Assembly (NCBI RefSeq): GCF_021739025.1 | Contig: NZ_JAKKOT010000007.1 | Span: 346,704 to 410,703 of the forward strand | DNA from: Gordonia liuliyuniae | Lineage (GTDB): Bacteria; Actinomycetota; Actinomycetes; Mycobacteriales; Mycobacteriaceae | Direction of reading: 5' to 3' | Length of the DNA: 64,000 bases | Shown here: positions 1 through 10,485 of the stretch, one piece after another | Layout of the letters: every line of letters starts with the position of its first letter | Numbering within the stretch: position 1 is the stretch's first letter | The notes under the pieces: model-generated | What the model was told of the DNA's origin: nothing | Database searches by the model: none | Seen by the model: the letters and a program-made list of their open reading frames with translations, nothing else | Position numbers and translations under genes: made by a program

Positions 1-506
1 AGGGCCTCGGTGAATCCGCGGACGGCGAACTTCGCCGAATTGTAGGCGGCCTGACCGGGCTCGGCGAGGAGGCCGAACAGCGACGACGTGTTCACGATGT
101 GACCGTCGCCCGACGCGATGATGTACGGCAGGAACGCCTTGGTTCCGTTGACGACACCCCAGTAGTCGACGTCCATCACACGCTCGATGTCTTTGAACTC
201 GGTGTGCTCCACTTCGCCGTGGTGCGCGATCCCCGCATTGTTGAAGATGGCGTTCACGGTGCCGTAGTGGGCGGCGACGGTGTCGGCGTACTCGAGGAAT
301 GCTTCCCGCTCGGCGACGTTCAGGATCTGTGAATGAACCTGCGCGCCAGTCTCTTTCACCAGACGCTCGGTTTCGGCGAGGCCGTCCGGGTTCATGTCCG
401 AGATGGCGAGCTTGGCGCCGCGACGACCGAGCTGAACGGCCAGGTCGCGGCCCATGCCCGAGCCTGCGCCGGTGATGACGATGACCTTGTTGCGGAAGTC
501 TTTCAC
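1..506 (-). CDS. SDR-family NAD(P)-dependent oxidoreductase (partial, C-terminus outside window)
   Basis: The first 168 codons of a short-chain dehydrogenase/reductase; the rest lies beyond the left edge. The nucleotide-binding motif TGAGSGMG is at residues 12-19, NNAG at 89-92, and the catalytic Ser-Tyr-Lys set is about S142, Y155 and K159 (AYNSAKF). It starts at a GTG with AGAAGGAC just upstream. It lies 53 bp downstream of the Baeyer-Villiger-type monooxygenase on the same strand, so the two are probably co-transcribed: the SDR would interconvert an alcohol and a ketone and the monooxygenase would oxidise the ketone. The substrate cannot be read from sequence. The family call is firm. Confidence 0.9.
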   Translation of the reverse strand, partial: MKDFRNKVIVITGAGSGMGRDLAVQLGRRGAKLAISDMNPDGLAETERLVKETGAQVHSQILNVAEREAFLEYADTVAAHYGTVNAIFNNAGIAHHGEVEHTEFKDIERVMDVDYWGVVNGTKAFLPYIIASGDGHIVNTSSLFGLLAEPGQAAYNSAKFAVRGFTEA

Positions 507-559
507 GAGTGTCCTTCTGTTCAGATGTGGTGGATTTCGGCGGCGTCCGTGCGCGAGGC

Positions 560-2074
560 TCAGGCGCCTGCTGCCGGGGTCAAGTCGCTGGACTCGACGC
601 GGGGCGTCACGTCGTACGCCGCGACGTCGAACGCACGTGTCTTGTTGCGGAAGGTGAACGTGAAGCCCGGCCACAACGAGGTGATCTTGCCGTTCGCGTC
701 CTTGTACCAGGACGCGCAGCCGCCGGTCTCCCAGACGCTGTTGCGCAGCGAGTGCTGCAGTTCGTCGTTGTATCGGTCCTGTGCTTCGAGTTTGACCTCG
801 GTGCGCCCGATCCCGGCCTCGCGCGTCTTGCGGATGTAGTCGACGAGATAGTTCAGCTGCGACTCGATCATGTACACCATCGACGTGTGACCGAGGCCCG
901 TCGACGGTCCGACCAACAGCATCAGGTTCGGGAAGCCATGGACGAACGAGCCCTTGTAGGCCTGCATGCCGTCGGCAGCCCAGACCTGTGCCAGGCTCTT
1001 GCCGCCGACGCCGCGGATCGACTCGAACGCGGGGGAGTCGGTGACGTGGAAGCCGGTCGCCACCACGATCACGTCGACGTCGCGCGCGGTGCCGTCCGCG
1101 GTGACGACGCCGGTCTCGGTGACCTCGGCGATGCCGTCGGTCACCAGATCGACGTTCGGTCGGTCGAGCGTCGGGTACCACTCGTTCGACTTCAGAATGC
1201 GTTTGCATCCGACGGCGAACGTCGGGGTCACGGCCTTGCGGAGCTCCGGGTTCCGGATGCCGCGGAAGATGTTGGCGCGGCAGATCGCCTCGACGGGCTT
1301 GAGGGCCTTCGGCGCGAACGTCATGCCCGCGGCGACGCTCTCGTTCGCGGTGTAGATGGTGCCGCGGATCAGGTTCTGCAGACCGGGCACGTGCTTGAAC
1401 GCCCAGTTCTCGACGCTCAAGTAGGGGCGCTCGTTACGCGGGATGATCCACGGTGCGGTGCGCTGGTAGACGTCCATGTGACCGACGGTCTTGCCGAGCT
1501 CGGGCACCACCTGGATGGCGGACGCGCCAGTGCCGATGACGGCGACGCGCTTACCCGCGAAGTCGTAGTCGGTGTCCCAGCGCGCGGTGTGCACGATGGT
1601 GCCGCCGAATCGGTCGATGCCCTTGATGTCGGGCAGGTTCGGCTCGCACAGGGGGCCGATGCCGCCGACGACGATGCCCGCGCGGACGGTGACGGTCTCG
1701 CCGTTCCGCTCGGCCCGCACGGTCCAGCGGGATTCGTCGTCGTTCCAGTCCACGTCGGTGACGTCGGTGCCGAACCAGGTCCGGTCGGCGATGCGGTGCT
1801 CGTCGGCCACGGCGTTGATGTAGCGGTGGATCTCCGGTTGGTGGGAGTACGACCGGCTCCAGTCGGGGTTCTGTGCGAACGAGTACGAGTACAGGTGCGA
1901 CGGTACATCGCACGCAGCGCCCGGGTACACGTTGTCCCGCCACGTGCCGCCGAAGTCGCTGCCGCGATCGAGGAGGAGGTAGTCGTCGTGTCCTGACTGG
2001 GCGAGCTTGATGGCCGCACCCAGACCGGAGAACCCGGCGCCAATGATCACGATCTCTACATCATGCGTTGTCAT
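560..2074 (-). CDS. Flavin-containing monooxygenase, Baeyer-Villiger type
   Basis: A 504-residue FAD/NADPH monooxygenase. The FAD Rossmann motif GAGFSG is at residues 12-17, a GG[T]W motif at about 42-45, the Baeyer-Villiger fingerprint FGGTIVHTARWD at 146-157 and the NADPH Rossmann GTGASA at 171-176. An ATGF motif lies near the C-terminus. Enzymes of this type insert oxygen next to a carbonyl or oxidise soft heteroatoms; the substrate here is unknown. The ATG at 2074 is preferred because GGAG lies 4 nt upstream. An in-frame TTG at 2110 lies inside an operator-like palindrome and is less likely. The gene is divergent from a TetR regulator and followed by an SDR gene. Confidence 0.9.
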   Translation of the reverse strand: MTTHDVEIVIIGAGFSGLGAAIKLAQSGHDDYLLLDRGSDFGGTWRDNVYPGAACDVPSHLYSYSFAQNPDWSRSYSHQPEIHRYINAVADEHRIADRTWFGTDVTDVDWNDDESRWTVRAERNGETVTVRAGIVVGGIGPLCEPNLPDIKGIDRFGGTIVHTARWDTDYDFAGKRVAVIGTGASAIQVVPELGKTVGHMDVYQRTAPWIIPRNERPYLSVENWAFKHVPGLQNLIRGTIYTANESVAAGMTFAPKALKPVEAICRANIFRGIRNPELRKAVTPTFAVGCKRILKSNEWYPTLDRPNVDLVTDGIAEVTETGVVTADGTARDVDVIVVATGFHVTDSPAFESIRGVGGKSLAQVWAADGMQAYKGSFVHGFPNLMLLVGPSTGLGHTSMVYMIESQLNYLVDYIRKTREAGIGRTEVKLEAQDRYNDELQHSLRNSVWETGGCASWYKDANGKITSLWPGFTFTFRNKTRAFDVAAYDVTPRVESSDLTPAAGA

Positions 2075-2095
2075 GGTCTCCACGATAAGACGTTG

Positions 2096-2132
2096 TTGAA
2101 TGTGAGTCAATAGCCAATTGAACGAAGGTCAA
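2096..2132. promoter_or_regulatory. Pair of TTGA-N7-TCAA palindromes, probable TetR operators
   Basis: The 78-bp gap between the divergent monooxygenase and TetR genes holds two 15-bp palindromes of identical form, TTGA-N7-TCAA, at 2096-2110 and 2118-2132. Their centres are 22 bp apart, about two helical turns, so both would face the same side of the helix. TTGA(C)-N-(G)TCAA operators are common for actinobacterial TetR proteins. Binding by the adjacent regulator is inferred. Confidence 0.6.
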
Positions 2133-2152
2133 TAGTGGCCTAGGGTGGAGCC

Positions 2153-2752
2153 ATGACGTCATCGAGAACGCGCATGAGCCCGGATGCGAGGCGTCGCCAG
2201 CTCATCGATCTCGGCGTCGCGATGGCGGGGGAGCAGCCATTGGAGTCGATCACCATCGAATCCGTGGCCGAGGCGGCGGGTGTGTCGAAGGGCCTGATCT
2301 TCCACTACTTCGAGTCGAAGGCCGACTTCCATCTGCAGGTGGTCCGTGAACAGGCGCAGATCATGCTCGATCGGACCATGCCGCGCGAGGACATCACCGA
2401 TGTCCTGGAGGTGCTGCGCTCCTCGGTCGCCGCCTACGTCGACTACGTCTCCGACAACGGGCGGGGCTTCATCGGTGTCATACGCGGCGCGACGAGCGCG
2501 GATCCGGAGATCCGCGACGTCGCCGACAGCACGCGCGCGGCCATGTCCGAACGCATCCTCAAGCGGGCGCCCGAACTGGGCATCGAGCGGTCGCCTGCGA
2601 TCGAGCTCGCCGTGGCGGGCTGGATCGCGTTCGTCGAGGAGACTCTTGTCCGCTGGCTCGCCGACCCCGCCGTGACCCGGGAACAACTCATTGCGATCCT
2701 CGTCGCGGCACTCCCGCTGCTCGCCGGTCTCGTGGGCGAGGCTGCCGGGTAG
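2153..2752 (+). CDS. TetR/AcrR-family transcriptional regulator
   Basis: A 199-residue regulator with a typical N-terminal TetR helix-turn-helix at about residues 34-58 (SVAEAAGVSKGLIFHYFESK) and a divergent all-helical ligand domain after it. The ATG at 2153 has GGGTGGAG upstream. It is transcribed away from the monooxygenase/SDR genes and very probably represses them and itself through the two palindromes in the gap. The inducer is unknown but is likely a substrate of those enzymes. Confidence 0.9.
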   Translation: MTSSRTRMSPDARRRQLIDLGVAMAGEQPLESITIESVAEAAGVSKGLIFHYFESKADFHLQVVREQAQIMLDRTMPREDITDVLEVLRSSVAAYVDYVSDNGRGFIGVIRGATSADPEIRDVADSTRAAMSERILKRAPELGIERSPAIELAVAGWIAFVEETLVRWLADPAVTREQLIAILVAALPLLAGLVGEAAG

Positions 2753-2758
2753 CCCGAC

Positions 2759-2806
2759 CGATACGAAACAGGCCCGATACGAAACAGGCCCGATACGAAA
2801 GAGCCC
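2759..2806. repeat. 16-bp tandem repeat, three copies
   Basis: Three consecutive copies of CGATACGAAACAGGCC start at 2759, 2775 and 2791. The first two are identical and the third diverges at its end (CGATACGAAAGAGCCC), where it runs into a terminator hairpin. It sits just after the TetR stop codon and has no coding role. Confidence 0.8.
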
Positions 2807-2841
2807 GGCCCCTCCGCATCGCGGAGAGCCCGGGCTCTTCT
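2799..2841. terminator. Bidirectional hairpin between tetR and kgd
   Basis: Outer arms near GAGCCCGG and CCGGGCTCTTC enclose a second small hairpin (CTCCGC-ATC-GCGGAG). The structure lies between the convergent TetR gene and kgd and could terminate both. T-runs are short on both sides. Confidence 0.65.
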
Positions 2842-2852
2842 CGGGTATCGGC

Positions 2853-5800
2853 CTACTCGAACGCGGCGTCGACGATCTCCGCCTGCTCGACGGCGTGCAC
2901 CTTGCTCATGCCCGACGACGGCGCGGACATCGGGCGACGCGAGATGCGACGAAGATTTCGCAGAGCGGGGACCAGTTCAGGCAGCCACAGGCCGAGGAAC
3001 GGCCACGGACCCTGGTTGGCGGGCTCTTCCTGGACCCACGCGAAGTCGGTCGCATTCGGGTACTGCTCCAGTGTGCGCGCCAGACGGTGGTGCGGGACCG
3101 GGTACAGCTGCTCGACGCGGACGATCGCGACGTCGTCTCGGCCACCCTTCTCCCGCTGCGCGGCCAACTCGTAGTACAACTTGCCGCTTACCAGCAGGAC
3201 CCGCTTGACAGCTGCGCGGTCGGCGCCGTCCTTCGCGAAATGCGGGTCGTCGATGACCGACTGGAACTTGCCCTCGGTGAAGTCCTCGATCGGGGAGACC
3301 ACTGCCTTGTTGCGCAGCATCGACTTCGGCGTGAACACCACCAATGGACGGCTGATGCCGTCGTGGACGTGGCGACGCAGCAGGTGGAAGTAGCTCGCGG
3401 GCGTCGACGGAAGTGCGACAGTCATCGAACCCTCGGCGCACAGCTGCAGGAAACGCTCGATACGGCCCGACGTGTGGTCGGGCCCCTGGCCCTCGTGGCC
3501 GTGCGGCAGCAGCAGGACGACGTCGCTGCGCTGACCCCACTTGGCCTCGCCCGAACTGATGAACTCGTCGATGATCGACTGCGCACCGTTGACGAAGTCG
3601 CCGAACTGCGCCTCCCACAGGACGAGCGCGTCCGGGTTCGCGACGGCGTAGCCGTACTCGAAGCCGAGGACCGCGAACTCCGACAGCGGTGAGTCGTACA
3701 CGAGGAAACGGCCGGTCGCGTCGTCGCCCAGGTGATTCAGCGGCGTGTACTCCGAGCCGTTGTCCCGGTCGATGAGCACCGAGTGGCGCTGCGTGAACGT
3801 GCCGCGGCGTGAGTCCTGGCCCGACAGGCGGACAGTGGTCCCCTCCTGGACGAGCGAACCGAACGCCATCAGCTCGGCGAACGACCAGTCGACGTCGCCC
3901 TTGGTCGTCATCTCGCGGCGACGCTTGATGACCGGCTTGACGCGCTGGTGGGCGGCGAAGCCGTCCGGCAGGTTGACGAACGCGTCCCCGATCTCCTGCA
4001 GGCGGTTCTGAGGAACGGCGGTGACGAGCTTGGTGCGGAGCGTCTGCTCGCCCTCGACGGAGGGCGAAGCCTCCGGCGTGAACCGATCAAGCTCCTTGAC
4101 TTCGACGAACACGCGCTCCAGCTGGCCCTGGTAGTCGCGCAGCGCATCCTCGGCCTCCTTGGTGGAGATGTCACCACGGCCGATCAGAGCTTCGGTGTAG
4201 CTCTTGCGGACGCTGCGAATGTTGTCGATCACGTCGTACATGGCCGGCTGGGTCATCGACGGGTCGTCGCCCTCGTTGTGGCCGCGGCGGCGGTAGCAGA
4301 CGAGGTCGATGACGACGTCGCGGTTGAACGCCTCGCGGTAGTCGACGGCGAGCTTGGCGGCCCACACGCAGGCTTCCGGGTCGTCACCGTTGACGTGCAG
4401 CACGGGTGCGCCGATCATCTTGGCGACGTCGGTGCAGTACTGCGTCGACCGCGAGTACTCGGGGGCGGTGGTGAAACCGACCTGGTTGTTGACGACGATG
4501 TGGATGGTGCCGCCGGTGCGGTAGCCGTTCAGCATCGACATGTTGAGCGTCTCGGCCACCACGCCCTGGCCGGCGAACGCGGCGTCGCCGTGCAGCATGA
4601 GCGGGAGGATCTTGAACTGCTGCGACTCGTCGAGCAGATCCTGCTTGGCGCGGACGATGCCTTCCAGAACCGGGTCGACTGCTTCGAGGTGGCTCGGGTT
4701 CGCGGTCAGCGAGACGTTGATCTCGTTGTCGCCGAACATCTGGTAGTAGGTGCCCTCGGCGCCCAAGTGGTACTTGACGTCGCCGGAACCGTGGGTCTGG
4801 GCCTGGCCGAGGTTGCCCTCGAACTCGGTGAAGATCTTCGAGTACGGCTTGCCGACGATGTTGGCGAGGACGTTGAGGCGGCCGCGGTGCGGCATGCCGA
4901 TGACGACTTCCTGCACGTTGTGGTCGGCGGACCGGTCGATGACCGAGTCCATCATCGGGATGACAGTCTCGGCGCCTTCCAGCGAGAAGCGCTTCTGACC
5001 GACGTACTTGGTGGCCAGGAACGTCTCGAAGGCCTCAGCGGCGTTGAGCTTGCTCAGAATGTACTTCTGCTCGGCGACCGGCGGCTTGACGTGCTTGATC
5101 TCGACGCGTTCCTGCATCCAGCGCTGCTGCTCGGGATCGAGGATGTGCGTGTACTCGACGCCGATGTGACGGCAGTAGGCGTCACGCAGCACCGACAGGA
5201 CGTCGCGCAACTTCATCTTGTCCTGGCCGTGGAAGCCGCCGACGGTGAACGTGCGGTCGAGATCCCACAGGGTCAGGTTGTAGTTGAGGACGTCCAGGTC
5301 GGGGTGGGACGCGCGAGCGTCGGAGTCCATCGCGAGCGGATCGGTGTCGGCCATGAGGTGACCGCGACTGCGGTAGGCGGCGATCAGCTCGAGGACGCGC
5401 GTGTTCTTGTCGACGATGCCCGCGGGCAGGTCGCGACGCCAGCGGATGGGCTCGTACGGGACGTGCATCGACGTGAAGATCTCGTCGTAGAACGCGTCGT
5501 CGAGCAGCAGGTTGTGGATGGTGCGCAGGAAGTCGCCCGACTCCGCGCCCTGGATGATCCGGTGATCGTACGTCGAGGTCAGGGTCATCAGCTTGCCGAT
5601 GCCCATCTCGGCGAGCTGCTCGTCGCTTGCGCCCTGGAACTCGGCCGGGTACTCCATCGCGCCCGCACCGATGATCGCGCCCTGGCTCGGCATCAGACGC
5701 GGCACCGAGTGCACGGTGCCGATGGTGCCAGGGTTGGTCAGCGAGATCGTGACGCCTGCGAAGTCTGCGGCGCCGAGCTTGCCGTCGCGTGCACGGCGGA

Positions 5801-6581
5801 CGATGTCCTCGTATGCGGCGACGAAGCCGGCGAAGTCGAGGGTGTCGCAGTTCTTGATCGCGGCGACGACGAGCGTGCGGGCACCGTTCTTGCCCGGCAG
5901 GTCGATCGCTAGACCGAGGTTCGTGTGCGCGGGCGTGATCACGTTCGGCTTGCCGTCGATGACGCCGAAGTGTCGGTTCATGTTCGGGAACGCCTTGACC
6001 GCCTGGACGATCGCGTAGCCGAGAATGTGGGTGAAGCTGATCTTGCCGCCGCGGGTGCGGGCCAGATGGTTGTTGACGACGATTCGGTTGTCGATCATCG
6101 CCTTCGCGGGGATCGCGCGCACGCTCGTCGCGGTCGGGATCTCCAACGACGACGTCATGTTGCGGACGATCGCGGCGGACGGGCCGCGCAAGACCTTCGC
6201 TTCGTCTTCGGCCGGCTCGCTCTGAGATTTCGCGGCGGCAGTCGACCGGCTGGTGCCCGACGCGGCCTTGGTGGCTGCGGCCTCGGTCGTCGTCCGAGCC
6301 GAGGTCGGCGACGGAGTGCGCGAGGGTTCGGTGTCGAGCGTGACGGCCTGCTTGGGGGCGACGATCGGGGTGCCGGGCGCTGCGGTCGCCGGTGCCGCGG
6401 GGGTGGCTGCGGACGCGGCCGGGGGTGATGCCGGCGCGCTGCCGTTGGTCGGACTGTAGTTTTTCAGTACTTCATGCCAGCTCGGATCCACAGAGGAGGG
6501 ATCGGTCTTGAACCGCTGGTACATTTCCTCGACCAGCCATTCGTTCTGTCCGTAGTCGGACTCAGAAATCGAACTGCTCAC
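2853..6581 (-). CDS. kgd: Multifunctional 2-oxoglutarate decarboxylase/dehydrogenase (Kgd/OdhA)
   Basis: About 1242 residues. This is the mycobacteriales-type fusion: an E1-like N-terminal segment ([12 protein letters not shown], residues 13-24), a long Ala/Pro/Thr linker (about 45-128), an acyltransferase (E2-like) domain to about 350 with DHRIIQG near 340, and a full thiamine-diphosphate E1 domain from about 370 ([23 protein letters not shown]). There is no lipoyl domain, as in the family. It feeds 2-oxoglutarate into the TCA cycle with shared E2/E3 subunits and in relatives is inhibited by the FHA protein GarA. GTG at 6581 is chosen by homology ([15 protein letters not shown]); a TTG 18 bp upstream is possible. 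Confidence 0.97.
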   Translation of the reverse strand: MSSSISESDYGQNEWLVEEMYQRFKTDPSSVDPSWHEVLKNYSPTNGSAPASPPAASAATPAAPATAAPGTPIVAPKQAVTLDTEPSRTPSPTSARTTTEAAATKAASGTSRSTAAAKSQSEPAEDEAKVLRGPSAAIVRNMTSSLEIPTATSVRAIPAKAMIDNRIVVNNHLARTRGGKISFTHILGYAIVQAVKAFPNMNRHFGVIDGKPNVITPAHTNLGLAIDLPGKNGARTLVVAAIKNCDTLDFAGFVAAYEDIVRRARDGKLGAADFAGVTISLTNPGTIGTVHSVPRLMPSQGAIIGAGAMEYPAEFQGASDEQLAEMGIGKLMTLTSTYDHRIIQGAESGDFLRTIHNLLLDDAFYDEIFTSMHVPYEPIRWRRDLPAGIVDKNTRVLELIAAYRSRGHLMADTDPLAMDSDARASHPDLDVLNYNLTLWDLDRTFTVGGFHGQDKMKLRDVLSVLRDAYCRHIGVEYTHILDPEQQRWMQERVEIKHVKPPVAEQKYILSKLNAAEAFETFLATKYVGQKRFSLEGAETVIPMMDSVIDRSADHNVQEVVIGMPHRGRLNVLANIVGKPYSKIFTEFEGNLGQAQTHGSGDVKYHLGAEGTYYQMFGDNEINVSLTANPSHLEAVDPVLEGIVRAKQDLLDESQQFKILPLMLHGDAAFAGQGVVAETLNMSMLNGYRTGGTIHIVVNNQVGFTTAPEYSRSTQYCTDVAKMIGAPVLHVNGDDPEACVWAAKLAVDYREAFNRDVVIDLVCYRRRGHNEGDDPSMTQPAMYDVIDNIRSVRKSYTEALIGRGDISTKEAEDALRDYQGQLERVFVEVKELDRFTPEASPSVEGEQTLRTKLVTAVPQNRLQEIGDAFVNLPDGFAAHQRVKPVIKRRREMTTKGDVDWSFAELMAFGSLVQEGTTVRLSGQDSRRGTFTQRHSVLIDRDNGSEYTPLNHLGDDATGRFLVYDSPLSEFAVLGFEYGYAVANPDALVLWEAQFGDFVNGAQSIIDEFISSGEAKWGQRSDVVLLLPHGHEGQGPDHTSGRIERFLQLCAEGSMTVALPSTPASYFHLLRRHVHDGISRPLVVFTPKSMLRNKAVVSPIEDFTEGKFQSVIDDPHFAKDGADRAAVKRVLLVSGKLYYELAAQREKGGRDDVAIVRVEQLYPVPHHRLARTLEQYPNATDFAWVQEEPANQGPWPFLGLWLPELVPALRNLRRISRRPMSAPSSGMSKVHAVEQAEIVDAAFE

Positions 6582-6733
6582 AGCGTTGTCTCGCCTCAAT
6601 TCACCCAGTGCTTTGTCGTGTCACCTGGCTGATCGAGTGCGGCTTGTGGTCGCAAACGCCAGCCAATTAACCAGACTACGCGGCTGTGTCGTTCGTCGCC
6701 GCGTTCAGGTGAGGATGGAGGGGCAGGTCACTC

Positions 6734-9700
6734 TCATGTGCTTGAGATCATAGGTTCGGCCGGGTCGGCGTCTGCTGACAGGCCCGCATCCCAGAGGCGG
6801 CGATACGGTCCGTTCGCCTCGTACAGGCTGTCGTGATCCCCGTATTCGACGATCCGGCCGGCGTCGACGACGGCGATCGCGTCGGCACGCGAAGCGGTGC
6901 CGAGCCGGTGGGCGACGATGACGCTGGTCCGCCGTCTCGCAAGGGCGTCGCCTGCCGCGAGGACCTGGGCTTCAGTGGCCTGATCGAGCGTGGCCGTCGC
7001 CTCGTCGAGGAGGATCAGATCGGGTTCGACGAGTTCGGCGCGCGCCAACGCGATGAGCTGGCGTTGACCGGAAGACAGGCTGCGCCCGCGTTCGGACACG
7101 GTGTGCGCCATGCCGCCGGGCAGGGCCGCGATCATCGTCGCGGCGCCGACTCGCCGCGCAGCGTCGGCGATCTGCTCGCGGCTCGCATCCGGCTGACCGA
7201 ACGCGATGTTGTCGGCGACGTCGCCTGCGAACAGGTGGGGCTCCTGCGGGACCACACCCAGACGCGAGCGATACCGGGCGAGTGGGATCTCGCGCAAGTC
7301 GCGGCCGTCCATGCGGACGTGCCCGGACGTCGGGTCGTAGAAGCGGGCGAGGAGTTTCACAATCGTCGACTTGCCTGCACCGGTCGCACCGACGAGTGCG
7401 AGCGAGCTGCCCGGCGGCACCTGGAGGTCGATGTCGGCGAGTGCATCGTCGGCGGCGCCGCGGTAGCGGAAACCGACGTGCTCGAGCGCTACCGCGCCGT
7501 CGAACCCGGTGCGCGTGTCGGCGTCCGCCTGTGCATTGTCGGCGGCGACGATCGATGTCTTCGTGGTGAGCAGATCGCGGATTCGACGCAACCCGACCGC
7601 GGCCTGCTGGTAGCTGTCGAACACCGTCGTCAATTGCTGCACCGGGCCGAACAGCATCGCCAGGTAGAGGACGAACGCGACGAGCGTGCCCGGCTGCAGT
7701 TGTCCGGATGCGATCTGGTGGGCGCCCACGCCGACGGCGACCGCGGTCGCGAGGTCGGCACAGAACTGGATGAACGGGAAGTACGAGGCGACGGCCCGCT
7801 GCGAGGCCATCCGGGCGCGGTACCAGGCCTGCGATCGCTCGCCGAATGCGGCGACCGCCACCGGGATGTGGTGGTAACCGCGCGTGGTCGACAATCCTGC
7901 GATGTTCTCCTGGAAGTCGGCGTTCACCGCGGAGACGAGTTCTCTGGTGCGGGTGTACGCGGCCGACGAGACGCGCCGGAACCAGACGGTGGCCACCGCC
8001 AGCACCGGGAAGATCGGGAGGATTGCGAGCGCCACCTCCCAGTCGGTGATCACCAGGGCGGCGAGGACCCCGACCAGGGTGAGGAGAGCGACGACCGCGG
8101 ACGACAGGCCGGTCTGCAGAAATCCCGACAGGGCATCGACGTCCGTCGTCATACGCGTCATGATGCGGCCGGACAGTTCGCGCTCGTAGTAGTCGAGACC
8201 CAGCCGCTGCAGGTGCGCGTAACTGCGGATGCGTAGCGAGTAGAGGACGCGTTCGCCCGCGCGGGCGGCGACGATTGTGTTGATCCGTCCGGCGACCCAC
8301 GCGAGCGCGACGAGAGCGATGCCGACACCGGTCGCCGTGATGATGACGTCGGTGCTGTCGGCGTCGAGCACGTGTCGTGCGATGGACGGGAAGGCGAGGC
8401 CGACGAGGGTGTCGACGGCGATCGTGCCGATCAACGCGATCAGCAGTACGCGGACCGGCCGAAGGATCTGTGCGAGTCCGAACGTCGGGCGTTCGGCTCG
8501 CGCGGCGGCCTCGTCGACGTGCGGGGACTCGTCGGCAGGCGGAAGTGCCGCGACGGCCGCTTCGATCTCGGGGGTGGCGGGCATCGCCCCGAGCGCCCCC
8601 GACATCGGGCCGCCCGCGGAACGCCGTCCGACCGCGGCGGAGACCGGCGGTTCGCCGACGCGGCGGCCGCCGGACGCCGGGACGGCTCCACCGGGCCACA
8701 GCTGGTCGACCGACAGGGCGAGCTGCCGGTCCAATTCGAGGTGCGGGGCGGCCTCGGGGCCCGCGGGGGACATCAACCGGTTGAACTCGGTGCTGCGCGC
8801 CGCCAGTTCGTCGGCGGTGCCGATGTCGGTGATGCGCCCGTCCTGCAGGACCGCGACCCGGTCCGCGATCGTGAGCGTCGACGATCGGTGCGCGAGCACG
8901 AGCATGGTGGCGCCGTCGTCGCGCAGACGGCGCAGAATCCGTGACTCGGTGAGCGCGTCGACGGCGGACGTCGCGTCGTCGAGGACCAGGACGCGGGTGT
9001 CGGCGTGGAGGGCGCGGGCCAGCGCGACGCGTTGACGCTGGCCGCCGGACAGGGTGAGGCCGCGTTCGCCGACTGTCGAGTCGAAGCCGTTGTCGAGGGC
9101 GGTGGCGAAGTCGGCTGCAGCGGCGCGCGCCGCGGATTCGACAGCCTGCCGGTCGGCGGGCGACTCCGGTTCGGGCCCGAGGGCGATGTTGGCGGCGATG
9201 GTGTCCGAATAGAGGAACGGTTCGTCGTCCACTACGGCGAGAGCGTCGGCGAGGGCATCGGGGTGTAGGTCGCCGATCTCGGCCCGGCCCGATGCGCCGG
9301 TTAGCGACACCGACCCGGTGGACGGCCGGTACACGCCCGCGAGCAGGTGGGCGAGCGTCGACTTGCCCGATCCGGGGCCGCCGATGACGGCGACGCATTC
9401 ACCTGGCGCGATCGAGAGGTCGAGGCCGTCGAGGACGGGCGTGTCGTCGTAGGCGAATCCGACGTCGTCGAAGTCGATGCCGAGCGGCCCGTCGGGTGCG
9501 GTCACGGCCGACTCGAACGCCGTATCGCGCGGATGTGAAATCACGTCGTAGACACGGGTGACCGACGCCTTGGCGAGCTGCGCGTTCACGACGAGGTTGG
9601 TGAGCACGCGCGCCAGACCGGTCATTGTCGCGAGGTAGGTGGAGAACGCGAGGAAGGTACCTGCGGTGATGGTCCCGCGCAGGGTGAGCCAGCCGCCGAG

Positions 9701-10432
9701 TCCGATCACCAGGACCATCCCGAGTTGCGGGATCGACGTCATCGTCGGAGTGAAGAACGCGCTGAGTTTGGCCGTGCGCAGCTTCTCGCGGAAGAGGCGG
9801 GCGCTCAGCGCGGCCAGCCGGTCGGTGACGCGGTCCTCCTGCCCGAAGCCTTTCACGACGCGGACTCCGGTGACGGTCTCTTCGACGTGGCCTGCGACGT
9901 CGGCTGCGGCCTGTTGCGCGGACCAGGTGGCGGCGAAGAGCCGACGTCTGCTCGCGTAGACGAGCAGCGCGAGGAGGGGGACGACGGCGACCGCGACCGC
10001 AGTCAGCAGCGGTGACAACCACGCCATCACCCCGAAGGCCAGGACGGCTTGTACGGCACCACCGAGCGCCAGCGGGGACATCGCCAGCAAGCCCTGCACG
10101 ATCTGGAGATCGGAGATCGAGCGGGACACGATCTGACCGGTGCGGATCTCGTCGCGTGAGCGGCCGTCGAGGTGCAGAAGAGTGTCGAGGAGGTTGCGGC
10201 GGAGGCGATCCTGTACCGAGACGGCGAGCGCGCCCGCGCTCATGCGCCGCCCGAACTGGCAGGCGTAACGAAGGAATGCCGCCACGACCAGAGCGCTCAC
10301 GATGACGGTCAGCGTGACGTCCGGCGCGGTCGGTTCGCCGGTCGCGAGGTCGACGGCTGCGCGCACCAGAAGTGGTGCGATCAAGTCGACGGCGACTGCG
10401 CCCAGCGTTGTGACGATCGTTGCGATCGCCAC
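6734..10432 (-). CDS. Fused double ABC exporter (TMD-NBD-TMD-NBD)
   Basis: One polypeptide of about 1232 residues holds two complete type IV ABC exporter halves. Each half has six membrane segments followed by an ATPase: the first NBD has GGPGSGKST and LSGGQRQRVALARA, the second GATGAGKST and LSSGQRQLIALARA. The second signature motif is slightly degenerate, so the two ATP sites may be unequal. It resembles M. tuberculosis Rv0194, a multidrug exporter, although the position matches Rv1272c/Rv1273c. The first standard start is GTG 10432, but that removes the usual amphipathic helix before TM1. A CTG at 10489, overlapping the stop of the upstream EcsC gene, would restore it (GWIASLVAQCFARRS). 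Substrate unknown. Confidence 0.88.
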   Translation of the reverse strand: MAIATIVTTLGAVAVDLIAPLLVRAAVDLATGEPTAPDVTLTVIVSALVVAAFLRYACQFGRRMSAGALAVSVQDRLRRNLLDTLLHLDGRSRDEIRTGQIVSRSISDLQIVQGLLAMSPLALGGAVQAVLAFGVMAWLSPLLTAVAVAVVPLLALLVYASRRRLFAATWSAQQAAADVAGHVEETVTGVRVVKGFGQEDRVTDRLAALSARLFREKLRTAKLSAFFTPTMTSIPQLGMVLVIGLGGWLTLRGTITAGTFLAFSTYLATMTGLARVLTNLVVNAQLAKASVTRVYDVISHPRDTAFESAVTAPDGPLGIDFDDVGFAYDDTPVLDGLDLSIAPGECVAVIGGPGSGKSTLAHLLAGVYRPSTGSVSLTGASGRAEIGDLHPDALADALAVVDDEPFLYSDTIAANIALGPEPESPADRQAVESAARAAAADFATALDNGFDSTVGERGLTLSGGQRQRVALARALHADTRVLVLDDATSAVDALTESRILRRLRDDGATMLVLAHRSSTLTIADRVAVLQDGRITDIGTADELAARSTEFNRLMSPAGPEAAPHLELDRQLALSVDQLWPGGAVPASGGRRVGEPPVSAAVGRRSAGGPMSGALGAMPATPEIEAAVAALPPADESPHVDEAAARAERPTFGLAQILRPVRVLLIALIGTIAVDTLVGLAFPSIARHVLDADSTDVIITATGVGIALVALAWVAGRINTIVAARAGERVLYSLRIRSYAHLQRLGLDYYERELSGRIMTRMTTDVDALSGFLQTGLSSAVVALLTLVGVLAALVITDWEVALAILPIFPVLAVATVWFRRVSSAAYTRTRELVSAVNADFQENIAGLSTTRGYHHIPVAVAAFGERSQAWYRARMASQRAVASYFPFIQFCADLATAVAVGVGAHQIASGQLQPGTLVAFVLYLAMLFGPVQQLTTVFDSYQQAAVGLRRIRDLLTTKTSIVAADNAQADADTRTGFDGAVALEHVGFRYRGAADDALADIDLQVPPGSSLALVGATGAGKSTIVKLLARFYDPTSGHVRMDGRDLREIPLARYRSRLGVVPQEPHLFAGDVADNIAFGQPDASREQIADAARRVGAATMIAALPGGMAHTVSERGRSLSSGQRQLIALARAELVEPDLILLDEATATLDQATEAQVLAAGDALARRRTSVIVAHRLGTASRADAIAVVDAGRIVEYGDHDSLYEANGPYRRLWDAGLSADADPAEPMISST

Positions 10433-10485
10433 CGACCGGCGGGCGAAGCACTGTGCGACGAGGCTGGCTATCCAGCCGCGCCGGT

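Noticed and set aside
3948..5912. Long plus-strand reading frame (654 codons) within kgd
   Set aside because: Its product is a Val/Asp/Arg-rich mirror of a real gene, typical of high-GC antisense frames; kgd on the other strand has full domain evidence.
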